Of a stretch of DNA of 64,000 nucleotides, positions 18,837-27,647 are shown one piece after another. The DNA is taken from NCBI RefSeq assembly GCF_030373225.1, contig NZ_JAUCZG010000005.1, positions 107,856 to 171,855 of the forward strand, given 5' to 3'. Below the pieces are notes generated by a model. That model saw nothing but the letters and a program-made list of their open reading frames with translations, was not told the origin of the DNA and ran no database searches. The position numbers were made by a program, and so were the translations under genes. The DNA comes from Hydrogenophaga sp. Its GTDB lineage: Bacteria; Pseudomonadota; Gammaproteobacteria; Burkholderiales; Burkholderiaceae_C. Position 1 is the first letter of the stretch, and every line of letters begins with the position of its first letter.

Positions 18837-20681
18837 ATGAGCTCCAACACCCCCACCAGCAAGCCATCCAGCCCCAACGGCAACGCCCCCGCAGAGGGCG
18901 AACACAAGGTCAGCAACTTCCTGCGCCAGATCATCGAGAACGATCTCGACAAAGGCACCTACGCCAGCCGCCGCTGGGCCGGCACCCCGGGCGACGCCGC
19001 GCACCACGCCGCCGGCCCGCTGGACCCGGCCAGAATCCGCACCCGCTTTCCGCCCGAGCCCAACGGGTACCTGCACGTGGGCCACGCCAAGAGCATCTGC
19101 CTCAACTTCGGCCTGGCGCGCGACTACGGCGGCGTGTGCCACATGCGCTTTGACGACACCAACCCCGAGAAGGAGGACACCGAGTACGTCAACAGCATCC
19201 TCGACTCGGTGACATGGCTGGGTTTCAACTGGGAAGCCAACGGCCAGAGCCACCTGTTTCAGGCGAGCGACTACTTCGACTTCATGTACCGCGCGGCCGA
19301 GTACCTGATTGAAGCCGGCCACGCGTATGTGGACGAACAGACCGCCGAGCAGATGCGCGCCGCGCGCGGCGACTTCGGCAAACCCGGTGTGGACAGCCCG
19401 TTTCGCAGCCGCACACCCGCCGACAACCTGGCGCGCTTTCGCGAAATGCGCGACGGCCGGCACGAAGACGGCAGCATGGTGCTGCGCGCGAAGATCGACA
19501 TGGCCTCGCCCAACATCAACCTGCGCGACCCCGCCATCTACCGCATTCGCCGCGCCACGCACCACAACACCGGCGACACCTGGTGCATCTACCCCATGTA
19601 CACCTTTGCGCACCCGATCGAGGACGCACTGGAGCAGATCACCCACAGCATCTGCACGCTGGAGTTTGAAGACCAGCGCCCGTTCTACGACTGGCTGATG
19701 GACCGCCTGTGCGAAGGCGGCCTGCTGGCCCACCCCGCGCCGCACCAGTACGAGTTTGCGCGGCTCAACCTCACCTATGTGATCACCAGCAAACGCAAGC
19801 TCGCGCAGCTGGTGTACGACCACAAGGTCAGCGGCTGGGACGACCCGCGCATGCCAACCATCGTCGGCCTGCGCCGGCGCGGCTACACGCCCGAAAGCAT
19901 CCAGCTGTTTGCCGAGCGCATCGGCGTGACCAAGAGCGACAGCTGGATCGACTACAGCACGCTCGAAGGCTGCCTGCGCGAAGACCTTGAGAACAAGGCC
20001 CACCGCGGCATGGCCGTGCTCGACCCCGTCAAGCTGGTGCTCACCAACTGGGCGGAGGCCTTTGGAAGCGACGATCACACCGAAGACTGCACCCAGCCCG
20101 CCCTGCCCCACCACGCCGTGCCCGAGGGCCAGACCCCGCCGCCCGAGCGTGTGTTCAAGATCGGCGGCCAGGTGTGGATCGAACGCGAAGACTTTGAAGA
20201 AGTGCCGCCCAAGGGCTACAAGCGTTTGTTCCCTGGCAACGTGGTGCGCCTCAAAGGCGGCTACGTGATCGAGTGCACCGGCTGCGAAAAAGACGCGGGC
20301 GGCACCGTGACCGCCGTGCACGCCAGGGTGATCCCCGGCACCAAGAGCGGCACCCCCGGCGCCGACAGCGTGAAAGCCAAAGCCGCCATCACCTGGGTGA
20401 GCGTGGCCGACGGCGTGAGCGCCGAAGTGCGCCTGTACGACCGCCTGTTCAGCGACCCCCAGCCCGACGCCGGCGGCAAGGACTTCATCGAAGCGCTGAA
20501 CCCGAACAGCTTGAAGGTGGTGACGGCGTATGTGGAGCCGTCACTGGCTGCGGCGAAACCGGATGAGAAATTCCAGTTCGAGCGGTTTGGGTACTTTGTG
20601 GCGGATCGGGTGGATCACTTGGCTGGAGTGAAGCCCGTGTTCAACCGGGTGACGGGGTTGAAGGACAGTTGGGGCAAGTGA
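18837..20681 (+). CDS. glnS: glutaminyl-tRNA synthetase
   Basis: Charges tRNA(Gln) with glutamine in the cytoplasm; class I synthetase, 614 residues. The HIGH motif appears as PPEPNGYLHVGHAKS near residue 72, and the KMSKS equivalent as VITSKRKL near residue 320. Family blocks include MRFDDTNPEKEDTEYVNSI and SICTLEFEDQRPFYDWL. The anticodon-binding beta-barrels follow, to DRVDHLAGVKPVFNRVTGLKDSWGK. An N-terminal extension and an insert (AGTPGDAAHHAAGPLDPA) before the HIGH region lengthen it relative to the 554-residue E. coli enzyme. The last 55 or so codons shift from C-ending to G/T-ending codons. It is a single gene behind a REP cluster. Confidence 0.97.
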   Translation: MSSNTPTSKPSSPNGNAPAEGEHKVSNFLRQIIENDLDKGTYASRRWAGTPGDAAHHAAGPLDPARIRTRFPPEPNGYLHVGHAKSICLNFGLARDYGGVCHMRFDDTNPEKEDTEYVNSILDSVTWLGFNWEANGQSHLFQASDYFDFMYRAAEYLIEAGHAYVDEQTAEQMRAARGDFGKPGVDSPFRSRTPADNLARFREMRDGRHEDGSMVLRAKIDMASPNINLRDPAIYRIRRATHHNTGDTWCIYPMYTFAHPIEDALEQITHSICTLEFEDQRPFYDWLMDRLCEGGLLAHPAPHQYEFARLNLTYVITSKRKLAQLVYDHKVSGWDDPRMPTIVGLRRRGYTPESIQLFAERIGVTKSDSWIDYSTLEGCLREDLENKAHRGMAVLDPVKLVLTNWAEAFGSDDHTEDCTQPALPHHAVPEGQTPPPERVFKIGGQVWIEREDFEEVPPKGYKRLFPGNVVRLKGGYVIECTGCEKDAGGTVTAVHARVIPGTKSGTPGADSVKAKAAITWVSVADGVSAEVRLYDRLFSDPQPDAGGKDFIEALNPNSLKVVTAYVEPSLAAAKPDEKFQFERFGYFVADRVDHLAGVKPVFNRVTGLKDSWGK

Positions 20682-20851
20682 CTCTTCCACTTTTCAAACA
20701 TCAACGAAGTCCGGTCTTGCAATCAAATGACCTGGCCGGGACCTGACCGTGCGGGGCCAATTCCCGCGGCCATGCATTGAAGAACAGCGGTCAACCCGCC
20801 CCACCGACACGGTTCACCCGCTGTGTTGGTCCCCTACCTGAGATCCGTCAC

Positions 20852-21259
20852 ATGCTCGCCAACCTGACCCCCTTCCTCCTCCACTGGGCCATCACCGCCC
20901 TCGCCCTGTGGGTGGCGAGCCACTTGTTCAAGGGCATCCGGTTCGGCAGCACCTCGGCGCTGGTGGTCTCGGCCTTGCTGCTGGGGTTGGCCAATGCGGT
21001 GGTGAGGCCGCTGCTGGTGGTGCTCACGCTGCCCTTGACGCTGCTGAGCTTTGGCTTCTTCCTGCTGGTCATCAACGCGCTGATGCTGTTGCTGGTGTCC
21101 AAGCTGGTGAGCGGCTTCAAGGTCGACGGGTTCTGGACGGCGTTCTGGGCCAGCCTGTTCATCTCGGTGCTGAGCCTGGTGCTCGGCGCCTTCGTGCTGG
21201 GCGGGACGCCCGACTTCACCATCGAGACCAGCCCGGCCCCGGGATCGGTGTGGCTGTGA
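20852..21259 (+). CDS. phage holin family 4 (PF04020-type) membrane protein
   Basis: A 135-residue, four-helix membrane protein. It starts MLANLTPFLLHWAITALALWVASHLFKGIRF. The family signature SALLLGLANAVVRPLLVVLTLPLTLLSFGFFLLVINALMLLLVSKLVSGFKVDGFWTAF is very clear. The family is widespread in chromosomes (YvlD-like) and the 'holin' name does not imply phage origin. The function is unknown. The ATG at 20852 is preferred over the track start at 20777, which adds a non-conserved 25-residue leader. The stop codon lies in the first unit of an 8-bp tandem repeat. Confidence 0.88.
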   Translation: MLANLTPFLLHWAITALALWVASHLFKGIRFGSTSALVVSALLLGLANAVVRPLLVVLTLPLTLLSFGFFLLVINALMLLLVSKLVSGFKVDGFWTAFWASLFISVLSLVLGAFVLGGTPDFTIETSPAPGSVWL

Positions 21260-21286
21260 GGCTTTGAGGCTTTGAGGCTTTGAGGC
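21257..21286. repeat. 8-bp tandem repeat TGAGGCTT x3.75
   Basis: TGAGGCTT repeats at 21257, 21265 and 21273, followed by TGAGGC. The first unit contains the stop codon of the holin-family gene. Unit number could vary by slippage, but this would not alter that protein because the stop is in the first copy. Confidence 0.9.
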
Positions 21287-21475
21287 GCACCAGCCTGACA
21301 GACACGGCCGCTGCTCAGCGAGGCGGCTGGTATCTGGCAGAAGACTTTGCATCTGTGCCGGGCACGGCGCTTGTGACCTGCACGCCGGCCATGGTCATGA
21401 CACGACGCAAAGAAGTGCTCTCGAAACGCTTCGCGCCATGTGCGGGGTGTTGAAACCCCGCACCTCGCGTCGCGC

Positions 21476-21904
21476 TCAGTGCAGCGTCTTCGACATGATC
21501 TGGTGCATCTCCTGCTCCAGACCACTCGACGGTATGACCACCATCTGTTTGCCGCCGATTTCAGCCGAGTAGCGCGGTGATTCGCTGGCGTGCTGGTAGG
21601 CCTGCCCCAGCCGGGCAACCAGTTCACCGACTTCAACCTGCGAGAGGTGGTGCTCCTTGGCAATGTCCTTGAGGCTCGCCACCTTGCCGTCATGAATCCA
21701 GGCCAGGCCGAAGCTCTCGGGTGGCCTGCCTAGGAAGACGAAGGCCTCATGTTCTGCCGGCACCACTTGCAGGTGGTCGGAGACCTTGTGCGCCAGCTCT
21801 TCGAGCGGTGCCTTGAGCTCATCGAGTTTGCCCATCGCATCGCTGCCCGCCGGCAGCGGCGGATACTTGGGTTTGGATCCAAAAAACTTGTCGAGCAGTC
21901 CCAT
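21476..21904 (-). CDS. hypothetical protein, 142 aa
   Basis: A soluble protein I do not recognise. It begins MGLLDKFFGSKPKYPPLPAGSDAMGKLDELKAPLEELAHKVSDHLQVVPAEHEAFVFLG. The middle (VASLKDIAKEHHLSQVEVGELVARLGQAY) looks helix-turn-helix-like, and the end is SSGLEQEMHQIMSKTLH. A strong Shine-Dalgarno sequence (AAAGGAGAACAAC) precedes the ATG, and codon use matches neighbours, so it is likely real. There is no signal peptide or membrane helix. No operon partner is visible. The 216-bp gap downstream toward the holin-family gene holds the octamer repeat and nothing else I can name. Confidence 0.72.
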   Translation of the reverse strand: MGLLDKFFGSKPKYPPLPAGSDAMGKLDELKAPLEELAHKVSDHLQVVPAEHEAFVFLGRPPESFGLAWIHDGKVASLKDIAKEHHLSQVEVGELVARLGQAYQHASESPRYSAEIGGKQMVVIPSSGLEQEMHQIMSKTLH

Positions 21905-22054
21905 GTTGTTCTCCTTTCAGAAGAAAAATAAGAGAGCCTGACAACGGCCCATCCGCTGGCAGAGACCGGGCGACCGGGTCGCCAGGCCACTTGACCTTAG
22001 ACCATCACGGCCTTGAGTTCAAATCGGATCGATGAACAGCGCCTGCAAGATCAC

Positions 22055-22534
22055 ATGAACGAATCGGAATCCACTGCCTTGATGTCGCTGCTGCGCACGC
22101 AGCCCGTGGCCTCGCTGGCCACGCTGCACAAGGGCGCGCCGGCCGTGTCGATGGTGCCCTTTGCCCTGCTGCCCGAGGGTGCGGGCTTCGCCATTCACGT
22201 GAGCCGTCTGGCCACGCACACGCAAGACATGCTGGCGAACCCGGCCGTGGCGCTGCTGGTGACCGCGCCGCTGGCGGCCGCAGACTCACCCCTGGCCCTG
22301 CCCCGCGCCAGCGTGCAAGGCCGGGCGCGGCAATGCGCGACCGACTCGCCCGGCTACGAGCAGGCGCGCCAGGCCTACCTGGCCAGGTTGCCCGACGCAG
22401 AGCCTCTGTTTTCGTTCGGCGACTTCTCGCTGTTCGTCATCGAGCCCGAATCGCTGCGCCACGTGGCGGGCTTCGGGCGGGCGATGTCGCTGGCGGGTGA
22501 GCAGATGCGGGCCGTGTTGCGGCAAGCGGACTGA
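22055..22534 (+). CDS. pyridoxamine 5'-phosphate oxidase-like (HugZ-type) protein
   Basis: A 159-residue flavin/heme-binding split-barrel protein. Blocks are LMSLLRTQPVASLATLHKGAPAVSMVPFAL (first strands), GFAIHVSRLATHTQDMLANPAVALLVTAP, and a late FSFGDFSLFVIEPESLRHVAGFGRAMSL. The last resembles the LxxVxGFGRA segment of HugZ-like heme-associated proteins. This suggests a heme or FMN-linked function rather than vitamin B6 synthesis, but the substrate is unknown. I use ATG 22055; the track starts at TTG 22013. The gene is divergent from the 142-aa hypothetical gene. Confidence 0.8.
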   Translation: MNESESTALMSLLRTQPVASLATLHKGAPAVSMVPFALLPEGAGFAIHVSRLATHTQDMLANPAVALLVTAPLAAADSPLALPRASVQGRARQCATDSPGYEQARQAYLARLPDAEPLFSFGDFSLFVIEPESLRHVAGFGRAMSLAGEQMRAVLRQAD

Positions 22535-22561
22535 GCCGGCGCGACCAGATGCACACAAGCC

Positions 22562-22870
22562 ATGCTGACTTTCAAGAAGCCCACTCCCCACATCCAGGTT
22601 TCGCCTGAACCCGTCTCGGTGGAAAACATGAGGTCGGGTGCCTCCGTTACCGAAGTACCCGGCATCGCCAACGGCCTTGGCAACAAGCAGACGGCTCTGG
22701 CGGTCGGCAGCCAGGCGCAGCTGGCGACTGCAACTCAAGGCGCCCGAGTGGTCCTGTGCCACCACAAGCGCAAGCTCGGCGAATACGAGGGCTTGATGGA
22801 CGTGGACGAGCGCCTCGTGACCGATTCGATCACGGCGACGGACCGGGTTGCACAGGCCTTGAGTGCATAG
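22562..22870 (+). CDS. hypothetical protein, 102 aa
   Basis: An unrecognised small soluble protein, starting MLTFKKPTPHIQVSPEPVSVENMRSGASVTEVPG and ending VDERLVTDSITATDRVAQALSA. Codons end in A or T more often than in neighbouring genes (ACT, GTT, GTA, GCA), which could mean horizontal origin or that it is not coding. Its TAG stop abuts the ATG of the next gene directly, so the two may be co-expressed. The antisense frame (22286..23032) is open too but shows only Arg/His/Val-rich shadow composition. Evidence for expression is weak. Confidence 0.45.
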   Translation: MLTFKKPTPHIQVSPEPVSVENMRSGASVTEVPGIANGLGNKQTALAVGSQAQLATATQGARVVLCHHKRKLGEYEGLMDVDERLVTDSITATDRVAQALSA

Positions 22871-23197
22871 ATGGCCCGCCGCCCCCACCACCACGTCTAC
22901 GTGATCGAGCTGCACAAAGACGTGCTGCTCGAGCCCCGGTTTCGCAAGAACAACCCGGGCTACGTGGAGGGCAAGCCGTGTGTGTACGTGGGCATGACCG
23001 GGCTCGACCCGGACGTGCGGTTCGACAAGCACAAGGCGGGCATCCAGTCGAACGCGTATGTGATGAAGTACGGACTGCGCCTGCTGCCGGACCTGTACGA
23101 AGGCTTCAACCCGATGAAGTATGCGAATGCGGTGGACAAGGAGATCGAGGTCGGCATCGACCTGCGCTCGGCCGGCTTCGGTGTGTGGCAGGCCTGA
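22871..23197 (+). CDS. GIY-YIG-like small protein
   Basis: A 108-residue protein that resembles a stand-alone GIY-YIG nuclease fold. HVYVIEL near residue 9 and PCVYVGMTGLDPDVRFDKHKAG near residues 36-58 stand for the GIY and YIG strands and the following Arg helix. KEIEVGIDLRSAGFGVWQA at the C-terminus carries the Glu expected at the metal site. The spacing between the two Tyr motifs is longer (about 27 residues) than the usual 10-20, so catalytic ability is uncertain. It follows a 102-aa ORF with no gap and is convergent with pcp, whose stop is the next base. Confidence 0.65.
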   Translation: MARRPHHHVYVIELHKDVLLEPRFRKNNPGYVEGKPCVYVGMTGLDPDVRFDKHKAGIQSNAYVMKYGLRLLPDLYEGFNPMKYANAVDKEIEVGIDLRSAGFGVWQA

Positions 23198-23839
23198 TCA
23201 GTGGGTGGCCCCGCCACCGAGCACGGTGTCGCGCTGCACCTGCAGCGCGCAGCGCACGGCCAGCCGCAGGCCGCGCACGATCTCGTCCAGCGGCATGTCC
23301 GGCGTGCCCTGCTCCGGCAACCAGGGCACATGGATGAAGCCACCGCGGGTGTGCTGCAACGCCCGCCGCGTGGCCAGCGCGTGCATCAACCCGAAGAACA
23401 CGTGGTTGCAGACGAAGGTGCCGGCGGTCTGCGAGACCTCGGCGGCAATGCCTTCGGCCTGCAACGCGGCCCGCATGGCCTTGATGGGCAGGCGCGTGAA
23501 GTAGGCGGCGGGTGCGCCCGGCATCACCGGCGTGTCCACCGGCTGGTCACCCGCGTTGTCGGCCAGGGGCGCGTCGTTCACGTTGATGGCCACGCGCTCG
23601 AGCGACAAGGCGCTGCGACCACCGGCCTGGCCCACGCACACCACCAGCGCGGGCCGGTGCTGCTTGAGCAGCGCGTTGAGCGTTTGCAGCGATGCATCGA
23701 ACACGGTGGGCAGCTGCGCGGCCACCACTGTGTGGCCGAGGATCTGACGGCCGTGAAGCGACTTCACGGCCAGCCAGCTGGGGTTGAGGGTGGCGCCGCC
23801 GAAGGCGTCAAAACCGGTGAGCAGGATCTTGTGGGGCAT
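23198..23839 (-). CDS. pcp: pyroglutamyl-peptidase I
   Basis: Removes N-terminal pyroglutamate from peptides in the cytoplasm; peptidase family C15. At 213 residues it is of family length. It begins MPHKILLTGFDAFGGATLNPSW, the typical TGF.PFGG start. The catalytic triad is visible: Glu in SLERVAINVNDA (about residue 80), Cys in SQTAGTFVCNHVFFGL (about 144), and His in GGFIHVPWLPEQ (about 168). Its stop is adjacent to the stop of the GIY-YIG-like gene. It is followed upstream on the same strand by the RluE-like gene after an 18-bp gap, but in this orientation RluE comes first. Confidence 0.95.
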   Translation of the reverse strand: MPHKILLTGFDAFGGATLNPSWLAVKSLHGRQILGHTVVAAQLPTVFDASLQTLNALLKQHRPALVVCVGQAGGRSALSLERVAINVNDAPLADNAGDQPVDTPVMPGAPAAYFTRLPIKAMRAALQAEGIAAEVSQTAGTFVCNHVFFGLMHALATRRALQHTRGGFIHVPWLPEQGTPDMPLDEIVRGLRLAVRCALQVQRDTVLGGGATH

Positions 23840-23857
23840 GGGTGGAGACGAATGCGT

Positions 23858-24406
23858 TCAGCCGCGCAGCGCACCGGGCGCCAGGCCCTGCAGCGTGTGC
23901 GGCCCGATGGCCGCACGGATCAGGCGCAGCGTGGGGTGGCCCACGGCGGCGGTCATGCGGCGCACCTGGCGGTTGCGCCCTTCGGTGATCACCAGCTCCA
24001 GCCAGTGGGTGGGAATGGACTGGCGAACGCGCACCGGCGGGTCGCGCTCCCACAGGTCGGCGGGCGACGGCATCAGGCGGGCGCGCGCCTCCCGCGTGGG
24101 GCCGTCGTTGAGCGCAACGCCCTGGCGAAGCGCCGAGAGCGCGGCTTCATCAGGCACGCCCTCCACCTGCACCCAGTAGGTCTTTTCCATCTTGTGGCGC
24201 GGGTCGCTGATGCGGGCCTGCAGCTGGCCGTCGTTGGTCAGCAGCAGCAGGCCCTCGCTGTCGGCGTCCAGCCGGCCGGCCACGTACACGCCCGGAATGT
24301 CGATGAAGTCCTTGAGTCCGCGCCAGCGGCCTTCGGGCGTGAACTGGCTCAGCACGCCATAGGGCTTGTTGAAGCAGATCAGGCGGGCAACAGGTGCAGC
24401 GGGCAT
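23858..24406 (-). CDS. rluE: RluE-type 23S rRNA pseudouridine synthase
   Basis: An RsuA-family pseudouridine synthase of 182 residues, lacking the N-terminal S4 domain like RluE. It begins [26 protein letters not shown]. The catalytic Asp sits in [19 protein letters not shown]. The C-terminal [32 protein letters not shown] is diagnostic of the RsuA/RluB/E/F group. RluE modifies 23S rRNA position 2457 in E. coli; the same target here is inferred. I begin at ATG 24406; the track's longer form adds an Arg/Ser-rich shadow from the DUF3014 gene. It lies 10 bp after the DUF3014 gene and upstream of pcp on the minus strand, a likely operon. Confidence 0.9.
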   Translation of the reverse strand: MPAAPVARLICFNKPYGVLSQFTPEGRWRGLKDFIDIPGVYVAGRLDADSEGLLLLTNDGQLQARISDPRHKMEKTYWVQVEGVPDEAALSALRQGVALNDGPTREARARLMPSPADLWERDPPVRVRQSIPTHWLELVITEGRNRQVRRMTAAVGHPTLRLIRAAIGPHTLQGLAPGALRG

Positions 24407-24416
24407 GGGCAAGACG

Positions 24417-25331
24417 TCAGCGGCGTTGGGGTCGGGCGATGCGCTGGCGGATGTCGCGCAGCTTGGCCTGCAGGCGCTGCTGGTTCGCCGGTCCGGTGCG
24501 CAGCAGCATCTTGCGCCCGGCCGAGAGGGACTCCAGCGCAGGGTCGGCAAACTCGTAACGCACCCAGGGCCGGGTGGACGGAACCTCGCCTTTGACCTCC
24601 ACCAGGGTCACGGACGGTGGCGCGCCAGGCACCGGCGTGGCGATCAGGTGGTCGAGCACCTGCACCAGCCGGTCGTTGAAGTAGCGACCTGGAAAGCCGA
24701 GCTCTTCATAGGCCTGCTGAAACAGCGGGTAGAGCCGGCGGTACAGCGCAACAGCCTGTGCGGTGTCGACCGCGTCGATCATTTCCACCAGCGGCGTGTA
24801 GCGGCGCTGGTTGTCGGGGTGGATGGTCTGCACCCCGTCGCTGCCGCGCAGCACGGTGAAGCGCTCGGGCGTGGGGTTGACGGGCCAGACGCGCGAGGGC
24901 GCCTGCTCCCGCGCCAGGTTGTCCACCGTGGCCACCGCACGGCGCACGAAACCGTCGAGCTGCAGGAAGGTCAGCACGTTGCTGCGCGTGAGCAGGTCGT
25001 TCAGCAGTTCGCCCACCAGCCGATCGGCCTCGTCCAGCGCGGGCAAGGCCGCCACGGTTCCAGCAGCGTCGTCCGGCGGCGGTTCGATGGGGTGCTCGAT
25101 GGCGGGCGGCGTGGGCGCCAGCGGAACCGCCGGCACCAGCGGCGCCGACGCCACCGGTTCGGTCGCGGGCTCGGGGGCCGGCACCGGTTTGAACCGTTGC
25201 CAGCCGACATAGCCTGCCGCCAGCACCGCCACCAGCACGATCACCGTGATGATGAGCGCAGGCACGCGCGAGGTGCGGGGGCCGCGAGGCGCCAGGGGCG
25301 TGTGGGGATTGCTGGAGGGAGTGTCGGTCAT
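24417..25331 (-). CDS. DUF3014 membrane-anchored protein
   Basis: A 304-residue protein with one N-terminal membrane helix ([22 protein letters not shown], residues 23-44), then a Pro/Ala-rich linker to about residue 90, then a folded domain. The folded part has the DUF3014 character: [47 protein letters not shown], then [54 protein letters not shown]. The domain should face the periplasm, judging by the single helix. Function is unknown. It is the first gene of the DUF3014-rluE-pcp run on the minus strand. Confidence 0.87.
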   Translation of the reverse strand: MTDTPSSNPHTPLAPRGPRTSRVPALIITVIVLVAVLAAGYVGWQRFKPVPAPEPATEPVASAPLVPAVPLAPTPPAIEHPIEPPPDDAAGTVAALPALDEADRLVGELLNDLLTRSNVLTFLQLDGFVRRAVATVDNLAREQAPSRVWPVNPTPERFTVLRGSDGVQTIHPDNQRRYTPLVEMIDAVDTAQAVALYRRLYPLFQQAYEELGFPGRYFNDRLVQVLDHLIATPVPGAPPSVTLVEVKGEVPSTRPWVRYEFADPALESLSAGRKMLLRTGPANQQRLQAKLRDIRQRIARPQRR

Positions 25332-25394
25332 GCCTCGTCACCTGGGTTGGTTTTGGAGGCTTCCCATGCTACACCGCTGCGTTTTTTCATCCCC

Positions 25395-26168
25395 TCAAGC
25401 CTCCTGAGCGGCGAGGGTGAGCAGCCGCAGGTGCGCCTCGCTGTCGAGGTCGAGCCGCACGCTGCGTTTGGCGCTGAGGTAGTGCTCGGTGAACACGTCG
25501 AGCCAGGCGGCCAGGCTTTGTGCGGCGTGGGTTTCTCCGGCCAGGGCCAGGCACAGCGCCGCCACCTCCGAGGTGCAGAAATGGCTCTCGCGCGCAGAGC
25601 GGCGCAGCCGGTAGTTGGACACCACATCGGGGTGCAGGCTGAGCACAGGCAGCGCATCGAGCCAGGGGCTCTTGCGAAACATCTTTCGGGCTTCGGACCA
25701 GGTGCCATCGAGCAGCACAAACAAGGGCTTGCGTCCGGGTGCGCTCCCCGGCGCGTCCGGGGGCAGGTCGGTCACCACCCGCCCGGGCGGCACGAACTCA
25801 CCCGGGAACACCAGCCAGGGCTGCCATGACGGGTCGGCCAGCAAGGTCAGCAGGCCGGCATCGACCGCGGTGCGGGACCAGCCAAACGCCCAGGTGTCGG
25901 TGACCACGTCGGCCACCAGCCAGCCGGTGTTGCTGGGTTTGAGCGCTTCGATGTCGCCCATGATCAGGCACACCCCGGCGCGCGTGGACAGCTGGGGGCG
26001 CAAGGCGCAGACGCAGTGGCTGGCCACCAGGCGGCACCCCGCGCAGCGACCTGTGCCGGAGCCCCGCGCAAGAAACGGCTTGGCGCTGGCCGCCAGGCGC
26101 GTCAGGCGCAGGCGCGCGACGGCGTGCAGAAGGCCCGCCGCTGGCGGTGGCGTTTTTTCAAGAGGCAT
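25395..26168 (-). CDS. DTW domain protein, probable tRNA-uridine aminocarboxypropyltransferase
   Basis: A 257-residue member of the TDD/DTW family, which includes E. coli TapT (YfiP), the enzyme adding a 3-amino-3-carboxypropyl group from SAM to tRNA uridine-47. The Cys cluster CAGCRLVASHCVCAL near residue 40 and the DxTW box FVLLDGTWSEARKMFRKSPW near residue 150 are the family marks. SNYRLRRS and STSEVAA-like blocks follow. I use ATG 26168 (MPLEKTPPPAAG); the track's start at 26477 runs into the divergent GGDEF gene. The position specificity (acp3U47) is inferred by homology. Confidence 0.87.
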   Translation of the reverse strand: MPLEKTPPPAAGLLHAVARLRLTRLAASAKPFLARGSGTGRCAGCRLVASHCVCALRPQLSTRAGVCLIMGDIEALKPSNTGWLVADVVTDTWAFGWSRTAVDAGLLTLLADPSWQPWLVFPGEFVPPGRVVTDLPPDAPGSAPGRKPLFVLLDGTWSEARKMFRKSPWLDALPVLSLHPDVVSNYRLRRSARESHFCTSEVAALCLALAGETHAAQSLAAWLDVFTEHYLSAKRSVRLDLDSEAHLRLLTLAAQEA

Positions 26169-26253
26169 GGGGTGGACTGTAGGTGCATCGTGCCGGCCGC
26201 GCGGGTGGCAGGCGTGACAAATGTCGCGGGGCTCCGGCCGCACTGCCGCCACA

Positions 26254-27483
26254 ATGCGCCGCATGCCCGTCGCTGAAACAGCAGTCTGGTCGGCCATGCT
26301 GGGAGGCGTGCTGACCTTGTTGGCCGTCGCCATCGGCGACGCGCTGGCCAGCCGCTCCATGGCCTCGGTGCGCAACGCCCTTTTCCTGCTGATCGCCGGT
26401 GGCAGCTGCGTGCTGATGTCGGGCCTGCCGGAGGTCTTCTTTCCCGACCTGCCCGAGCGGCTGGTGATGGTGCTCAAGGCGGGCCTGGGGCCGCTGGCGG
26501 GTGCGATGGGCCTGTATTACCTGGGCAACTGGCTGGGCGGCGTGCGCGAGGACTCGCAGGTGCACCAGTTCACGGTGATCGGTGGCACGGTGCTGCTGAT
26601 GGCGGCACTCGCCCTGGCGGCGCTGGCCACCCAGGTGGAGCGGGCCGACTTTCGCGCCCTGCTCGCCCTGGCGGCGGCGGTGAACATGGTGCCGGTGCTG
26701 CTGGCCCTGTTGGCGGTTCGCCGTGCCATCCAGCTCGGCGACCCGCTGGCCCGCTGGATGTCGTTGGGCATCGTCTGCCTGGCGGCCAGCACCGCAGGAC
26801 TGTATGCGCGCGGCCTCAACGTCGCCGGGCCGGGGCTGGGCACCTGGCTGGCCACCGCCGCCTGCGTGGTGTCCTATTTCCTCATCGCCTCGGTGCTGGG
26901 TTTGCTGCGCAACCGCCACAACCGCGAGCTCGCGCGCCTGTCCCGCCTGGACCAGGGCACCGAACCGGCCACCGGCCTGCCCACGGGCGCCGCGCTGCTG
27001 ACCGAGGTGGAACACGCTTTCTGGCGCACGGCGCGCCGTGGCGGCGTCTGCACGGTGGTGTGCCTGCATGTGGGCAACCTGTACGAACTCAGCGACACAC
27101 CCGCGCAGGGCTCGGAGCACCAGATCCTCAGCACGCTGGCGGCGCGCGTGCGCCGCGCGGCGGGCTTTCGATGCGTGGTCGGCCTCTACCACCCGCGCTG
27201 TTTCGTGGTGGTGATGTCCAGCGACAAGCTCACCGAAGCCACCCTGGAAGTCATCACCCGCCTGCGATCGACCGTGCCCCTGCCACTGTCGGTGATGGAC
27301 GCGCAGCAGGTCTGTCAGCCCTTCACGCCCGAGGTGGGCGTGGGGGTGGTCACGCTCGAGCCCGACAGCGCCACGCCGATGGAGGTGATCAACCAGGCCG
27401 AGCGCCGCGCGCTGGGGGCGGTTGGTGAACAGCATCGGGTGTCCGAACACGACATCGTCACCACGCCCGCCGCACTCAACTGA
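26254..27483 (+). CDS. membrane protein with degenerate GGDEF domain
   Basis: About 409 residues. The first 240 form six or seven membrane helices (VWSAMLGGVLTLLAVAIGDALA... ACVVSYFLIASVLGLLRNRHNREL). The C-terminal 170 residues resemble a GGDEF domain: RLDQGTEPATGLPTGAALLTEVEHAFW is like DxLTGLxNRR. But the signature loop is GLYHPRCFVVVM instead of GGDEFxxL, so diguanylate cyclase activity is very unlikely. The late strand GVGVVTLEPDSATPMEVINQAERRAL keeps the fold. It could be a c-di-GMP- or protein-interaction receptor. The start is uncertain: ATG 26254 is favoured, and ATG 26221 (track) or 26263 are alternatives, none with a clear Shine-Dalgarno sequence. Confidence 0.75.
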   Translation: MRRMPVAETAVWSAMLGGVLTLLAVAIGDALASRSMASVRNALFLLIAGGSCVLMSGLPEVFFPDLPERLVMVLKAGLGPLAGAMGLYYLGNWLGGVREDSQVHQFTVIGGTVLLMAALALAALATQVERADFRALLALAAAVNMVPVLLALLAVRRAIQLGDPLARWMSLGIVCLAASTAGLYARGLNVAGPGLGTWLATAACVVSYFLIASVLGLLRNRHNRELARLSRLDQGTEPATGLPTGAALLTEVEHAFWRTARRGGVCTVVCLHVGNLYELSDTPAQGSEHQILSTLAARVRRAAGFRCVVGLYHPRCFVVVMSSDKLTEATLEVITRLRSTVPLPLSVMDAQQVCQPFTPEVGVGVVTLEPDSATPMEVINQAERRALGAVGEQHRVSEHDIVTTPAALN

Positions 27484-27647
27484 GTGCTGGCGCACAGACG
27501 CCTTTCACCCATAAGTCATCATGCGCGCAGGCCGGTTAAACCTAACCGCCTCGTCAGCGCACCGGGCCCGCACGGCCAGCCGCCCAGTCGTCGGTTTCGT
27601 CGGTCTGCAACACCGCCAGTCCTTCCTTCAAGGCACCATACGCAGGC

